The notes under the pieces: model-generated
Seen by the model: only the letters and a program-made list of their open reading frames with translations
Told to the model about the DNA's origin: nothing
The model's database searches: none
Made by a program: the position numbers and the translations under genes
In this document: piece after piece, positions 60,988 through 64,000 of the stretch
Numbering within the stretch: the stretch's first letter is position 1
Layout of the letters: each line of letters begins with the position of its first letter
Origin: Paraburkholderia kururiensis
GTDB lineage: Bacteria > Pseudomonadota > Gammaproteobacteria > Burkholderiales > Burkholderiaceae
NCBI RefSeq assembly: GCF_034424375.1
Contig: NZ_CP139965.1
Coordinates: 5,704,001 to 5,768,000 of the forward strand
Direction of reading: 5' to 3'
Length of the DNA: 64,000 nt

Positions 60988-62136
60988 CTAGATCGCTTCC
61001 GACTCCACCGACCGCGCGAATGCCAGTGCCCGGCCGAGAATCCCTTCGTCTCCCACAATGGCCGCGCGTATGCGTGCATGGATGGGGAAGGTCTGCCAGA
61101 ACGCTGCCGCTTCGCTGTCGTATGCGACATGGAGAAGCGACAGCGATCCGGTCAGTCGCGCCTGCCGCGCCAGCCCTTCGTCTTCGGGATGGCGATGGCT
61201 GATGTACGAAGCCATGACGGCCCCGCGTTGCGCCGCCAGTTGCGCCAGCGGATCGTCCTCCGGCCGCAGCCGGTTGAGGTAGAGGAGCAGGGCGCACCAG
61301 TGGATCAGGACGTCGATGCCCACGATCGTGAGCGCGGCCTCGATGGAGTCCACTGCGTCGCGTGCCGCCTGGGGCACGGTGGCGGCCGCGGAGGCGAGGC
61401 GCAGCAACTGTGCGAGGAGCGGCGGCGTGTCAGCGACCGCCATGGCGACGCGCGAGTGCTGCGCATTGGCAAGCACCAGCTCGATCACGCGCAATACCGG
61501 AGCCGCAGACGGCGACACGTTGCGCGCCCTGAGGGTCTCTGGCTTGCAGAAGAAATACCCCTGAAACAACGAAGCGCCCGCATCTCTTGCCGCGCAGAAG
61601 TCCTCCCAGGTCTCGACCTTTTCGGCAAGGACCGTCTTGCCGGCGACCCGCAGCGTGCGGCACAGCGAAGCCCGGTCAGCGGGCTCGATAAACGGCCAGT
61701 CGAGCTTCACGATGTCGACCTGGGCCAGGATGGGCGCAGCCTCCGGCAGCGGGGCTCTTACGTCGTCGAGCGCGATGCGGAAGCCGTTGCGACGCAGTCT
61801 CGCGCACACCGAAACGAGTTGGGCGGTGTGCGCGCAGCTTTCCAGCACCTCGAGTACGAACCGTCGGGGAGGCAGCAGGCGCAGGTACGGCGAGCGCAAC
61901 ACCTCTTCGGTGCAGTTGAGAAACGAGTCCTTGCCCGCCACCGTTTCCTCGAGACCGAGTCCCGTCATGGACGTGGCCAGCACGGAGAGCGTGCTCGCTA
62001 CTCCGTCCACGATAACGGCGTGGTCCTCGAAGCCGCTGCGAAACAGCAGTTCATAGCCGACCACCCGGCATTGCGCATCGACTATCGGCTGCCTTGCCAG
62101 GAATGAATCGGCAGGTTTCTCGCACTCGAGGGACAC
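60988..62136 (-). CDS. EAL-HDOD signalling protein with degenerate EAL
   Basis: This 382-residue protein has an EAL-like domain (residues about 10-190) joined to an HDOD domain (about 190-380). The EAL signature is lost: ELL in GYELLFR replaces EAL, and ALDDVRAP has no FGTGYS. Catalysis of c-di-GMP cleavage is therefore unlikely, as in YuxH-type proteins, which act in regulation. GTG 62136 is chosen because AAAGGAG lies 6 bases upstream. An ATG at 62169 would add 11 residues but lacks a ribosome-binding site. A strong sigma-28-type promoter precedes it, and the MCP gene follows on the same strand. Confidence 0.83.
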   Translation of the reverse strand: MSLECEKPADSFLARQPIVDAQCRVVGYELLFRSGFEDHAVIVDGVASTLSVLATSMTGLGLEETVAGKDSFLNCTEEVLRSPYLRLLPPRRFVLEVLESCAHTAQLVSVCARLRRNGFRIALDDVRAPLPEAAPILAQVDIVKLDWPFIEPADRASLCRTLRVAGKTVLAEKVETWEDFCAARDAGASLFQGYFFCKPETLRARNVSPSAAPVLRVIELVLANAQHSRVAMAVADTPPLLAQLLRLASAAATVPQAARDAVDSIEAALTIVGIDVLIHWCALLLYLNRLRPEDDPLAQLAAQRGAVMASYISHRHPEDEGLARQARLTGSLSLLHVAYDSEAAAFWQTFPIHARIRAAIVGDEGILGRALAFARSVESEAI

Positions 62137-62219
62137 AAACGGCTCCTTTGCGCCTGTCGGCGTTCGCATGGCTTGACGGGGCGGCGTGTGGGACGACCCG
62201 GCAGCCGCGCTATGACTAA

Positions 62220-62246
62220 GTATCGGCCGTGGTAATCGTTGCTTTA
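62220..62246 (-). promoter_or_regulatory. Sigma-28-type promoter for the EAL-HDOD gene
   Basis: Read leftward: TAAAG (62246-62242), 14 bp, GCCGATAC (62227-62220). This is the best match in the window to TAAAG-N14-GCCGATAA (12 of 13), about 85 bp before the chosen start. Confidence 0.7.
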
Positions 62247-62302
62247 ATTTTTTCCATTTTTTGACTCCGTGGTGGCATCGAGACGAGCACGGATGTTACC
62301 CC

Positions 62303-62332
62303 ATAAAAAAGGGCCGGCGTATAAGCCGGCCC
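62303..62332 (-). terminator. Leftward intrinsic terminator upstream of the EAL-HDOD promoter
   Basis: GGGCCGGC (62311-62318) and GCCGGCCC (62325-62332) form a perfect 8-bp stem with a 6-nt loop. Read leftward it is followed by TTTTTT (62310-62305). No annotated leftward gene ends here, so it stops either antisense transcription or a short RNA. Confidence 0.75.
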
Positions 62333-62390
62333 ACAAAACCTGGCTGACCGGGGTGTCAGTCAGGTGCATGCAACGGAACTCAGCATAGCA
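62303..62390 (-). ncRNA. Candidate small RNA ending at the orphan terminator
   Basis: Leftward of an extended -10-like TGCTATGCT (about 62381-62389) lies a second hairpin, CCTGGCTGAC/GTCAGTCAGG (62339-62348 with 62355-62364), then the terminator. An RNA of about 75 nt with two stem-loops would result. Against this, one base pair is G-U only on the plus strand and mismatched on the minus strand, and the -35 is unclear. The same hairpin could instead be part of the leader of the gene at 62500. Confidence 0.35.
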
Positions 62391-62499
62391 TGAAAGTATT
62401 TTGCAAAGTTTCAAATTTGCCGAATTTGTTGTTTTTATGTTTCGTTTATCGTTATTTCAGTATCATGGGGGCCACACGAATTCAAGGAGTGGCGCGCTC

Positions 62500-63585
62500 A
62501 TGAACGAATCGATCCTGACCACGAGTGCGGCCGCGCGCCTGCTCGGCGTCTCTATCCGCACGGTGCAGACGTGGATAGAGCAAGGGATCGTGGCGTCATG
62601 GAAGACGCCGGGCGGGCATCGGCGCGTGCGTCGGGAAGACGTGCTCGCGCTGCGCGAACGTCTGGTTGCGCGCGAATCGTCTACGTCCGTTCCCGTGCTC
62701 GTGATCGGCAGCGAAGAGCTGGCGCGCAAGTGCCGCGCCGCGCTGGCGTCCTTGCCGGGCGTGAGCGTCACCACCGAGTCCGACGCGCTCTCCGGGCTGG
62801 TGGCGGCCGGGCGTCTCACGCCCGCGCTGATCGTCGTGGAGCTGGGCCGCTCCGACTGGGAGCGCCTGGGTCTGGTGAGGCGCCTCGTCACCTCGCAATT
62901 GCTCGCGCACAGTCGCATCGCGGTCGTTTCCGAGGCATCGGCCGACCAGGTACGCATCGATCTGGGCGCCGAGCGGCGTATCCAGGTGCTGGCACCGAAC
63001 TTCGACCCGGAAGTCCTGACGGAGGGGTTGGTCCTGCCGGCGCAGAACAAGTCCGCTGAAGCGCAGTCTCTTTATCCTGTCCCGTCCGACGAGATGGCGC
63101 GATTGCACGCCGTTGCCCGCACGTTGCTGGTGGATACCGCGGACGAGCCCGACTACGACGCCATAGCGAGAATGACCGCGGGCCTGTTCGACGTGCCCAT
63201 CTGCCTCGTGACGCTGCTCACGCCCGACCGGCAATGGTTCAAGGCGCGCTACGGGCTGACGGTGCCCGAAACGCCGCGGGCCTGGGCGTTCTGCAACTAC
63301 ACGATCCTGCAAAAGGACGTGTTCGTGGTCGAGGACGCGACGGCCGACAGCCGCTTCCAATCCAATCCGCTCGTCACGGCGGAACCCACCATCCGGTTTT
63401 ACGCCGGCGCGCCGCTTTACGATTACGAAGGCTTTGCGCTGGGCGCGCTTTGCGTGATCGACCGCAAGCCGCGGGTACCGGAGCCGTCCCGGGTGCAGAC
63501 GTTGCAGATTCTTGCGTCGCTCCTGTCGGACCGGATCAACCTGCGCACGCGCACGCGCCAGATCCGCTGGTCGGGCAGGGAATGA
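62500..63585 (+). CDS. MerR-type HTH / receiver-like / GAF regulator
   Basis: This 361-residue protein starts with an excisionase/MerR-type helix-turn-helix (TTSAAARLLGVSIRTVQTWIE, then PGGHRRVRREDVLALRE; residues 1-62). Residues about 65-185 resemble a receiver fold, but the phospho-acceptor is replaced (IVVELGRSDW, Glu instead of Asp). A GAF domain fills about 210-355 with DRQWFKARYGLT and FYAGAPLYDYEG. The GAF closely resembles that of the hybrid kinase at 45.7 kb. AAGGAG lies 10 bases before the ATG. It is probably a DNA-binding regulator that responds to a GAF ligand; targets are unknown. It is divergent from the EAL-HDOD gene. Confidence 0.82.
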   Translation: MNESILTTSAAARLLGVSIRTVQTWIEQGIVASWKTPGGHRRVRREDVLALRERLVARESSTSVPVLVIGSEELARKCRAALASLPGVSVTTESDALSGLVAAGRLTPALIVVELGRSDWERLGLVRRLVTSQLLAHSRIAVVSEASADQVRIDLGAERRIQVLAPNFDPEVLTEGLVLPAQNKSAEAQSLYPVPSDEMARLHAVARTLLVDTADEPDYDAIARMTAGLFDVPICLVTLLTPDRQWFKARYGLTVPETPRAWAFCNYTILQKDVFVVEDATADSRFQSNPLVTAEPTIRFYAGAPLYDYEGFALGALCVIDRKPRVPEPSRVQTLQILASLLSDRINLRTRTRQIRWSGRE

Positions 63586-63694
63586 GGCCGCCGCGCGAGT
63601 CGGGCAGAAAGCGGCCGTGACGCACGTCGACAGGTTGCGATGCGCGGCACAGCGGTCGGGTTGGCTCGCCTGCTTCATGCTTTGCGCGAGTCCA

Positions 63695-63994
63695 TCAAGC
63701 TGAAAACTCAATGAACGCCGCCTGCAGCATCTGAATTTCCCGCTCGGCGTTGGCGAGCAATTGCGATAACGAGCGACCCGTCTTTCCGACGTTGCCGAGC
63801 AGTTCTTCCATCGTCTTACCAAGCGTTTTGGCGGCCAGCCCGCTCACCGTCTCTGTATCGGGCAGCTCCCGCAGGCACGCAATGGCGCGTTCGAGCACGC
63901 GCTGCATATCGGCCGCCACGCACCGCGCGGTTCCCAGATGGCACGGCGACGTCAGCGCGAACGTCGTTTCGATCAATTCGGCGACGTTCGTCAT
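63695..63994 (-). CDS. Small protein of unknown function (start may lie beyond the edge)
   Basis: This is at least 99 residues, mainly alpha-helical and without membrane spans. It includes CRELPDTETVSGLAAKTLG-like and MEELLGNVGKTGRSLSQLLA segments and ends in LQAAFIEFSA. I do not recognise the family. The frame remains open through the right edge (CCGCAA before the ATG at 63994), so a longer N-terminus is possible. It is convergent with the HTH/GAF regulator, 109 bp apart. Confidence 0.55.
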   Translation of the reverse strand: MTNVAELIETTFALTSPCHLGTARCVAADMQRVLERAIACLRELPDTETVSGLAAKTLGKTMEELLGNVGKTGRSLSQLLANAEREIQMLQAAFIEFSA

Positions 63995-64000
63995 TTGCGG

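Overview
The window is GC-rich, densely coded DNA with overlapping start and stop codons. It has many methyl-accepting chemotaxis proteins (MCPs), long hybrid histidine kinases, and Burkholderia-type transporters and regulators. The best guess is a free-living or plant-associated member of the Burkholderiaceae (Paraburkholderia/Caballeronia/Trinickia type). I see no prophage, integrase, insertion sequence, CRISPR array or rRNA. One tRNA gene is present, and a group I intron splits it.

Region 1 (1-13.9 kb) is one strand of tightly packed genes. It holds the C-terminal part of a TonB-dependent receptor, a complete YejABEF-type peptide importer, a TldD/TldE-like protease pair joined to it by ATGA overlaps, two tandem GNAT acetyltransferases and a solitary RND efflux permease. 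Read together, these form a route for a peptide-like compound from the outer membrane to cytosolic cleavage and acetylation. Region 2 (14.2-21.3 kb) has a DMT exporter, FadH, an unlisted 45-residue entericidin-type lipoprotein, a DUF1328 membrane peptide, a ferritin-like protein, an MFS transporter and a metallophosphoesterase. Region 3 (21.4-26.8 kb) is a LacI-controlled ABC importer whose final gene is probably that phosphodiesterase. It fits uptake and cleavage of an organophosphorus compound.

At 26.9-27.3 kb lies tRNA-Leu(UAA), interrupted in its anticodon by a 318-nt group I intron whose core resembles the Azoarcus tRNA-Ile intron. Region 4 (27.6-43 kb) is a mosaic of small units: an MCP, a diguanylate cyclase, NTF2-like and VOC proteins, a DsbA-family protein with an AraC-type regulator, hydrolases, an enoyl-CoA hydratase, and several regulator/target pairs (LysR, MarR with YCII-GST, AraC with SDR). 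It also holds a LysE exporter, PaiB and the tail of a lost copper-binding protein.

Region 5 (43-62.2 kb) is a signalling block. It contains CheW with an MCP, a GAF hybrid kinase, a striking amino-acid-permease/hybrid-kinase fusion, a REC-EAL protein, a response regulator and an Aer-like receptor. A DUF1007/NicO metal exporter pair, two more MCPs and an EAL-HDOD protein follow. Two of the MCPs share an almost identical 886-bp segment 15.6 kb apart. Six genes in regions 4 and 5 have sigma-28-like promoters, tying chemoreception and c-di-GMP turnover to flagellar control. The right end has a MerR-type HTH/GAF regulator and a small unknown gene.
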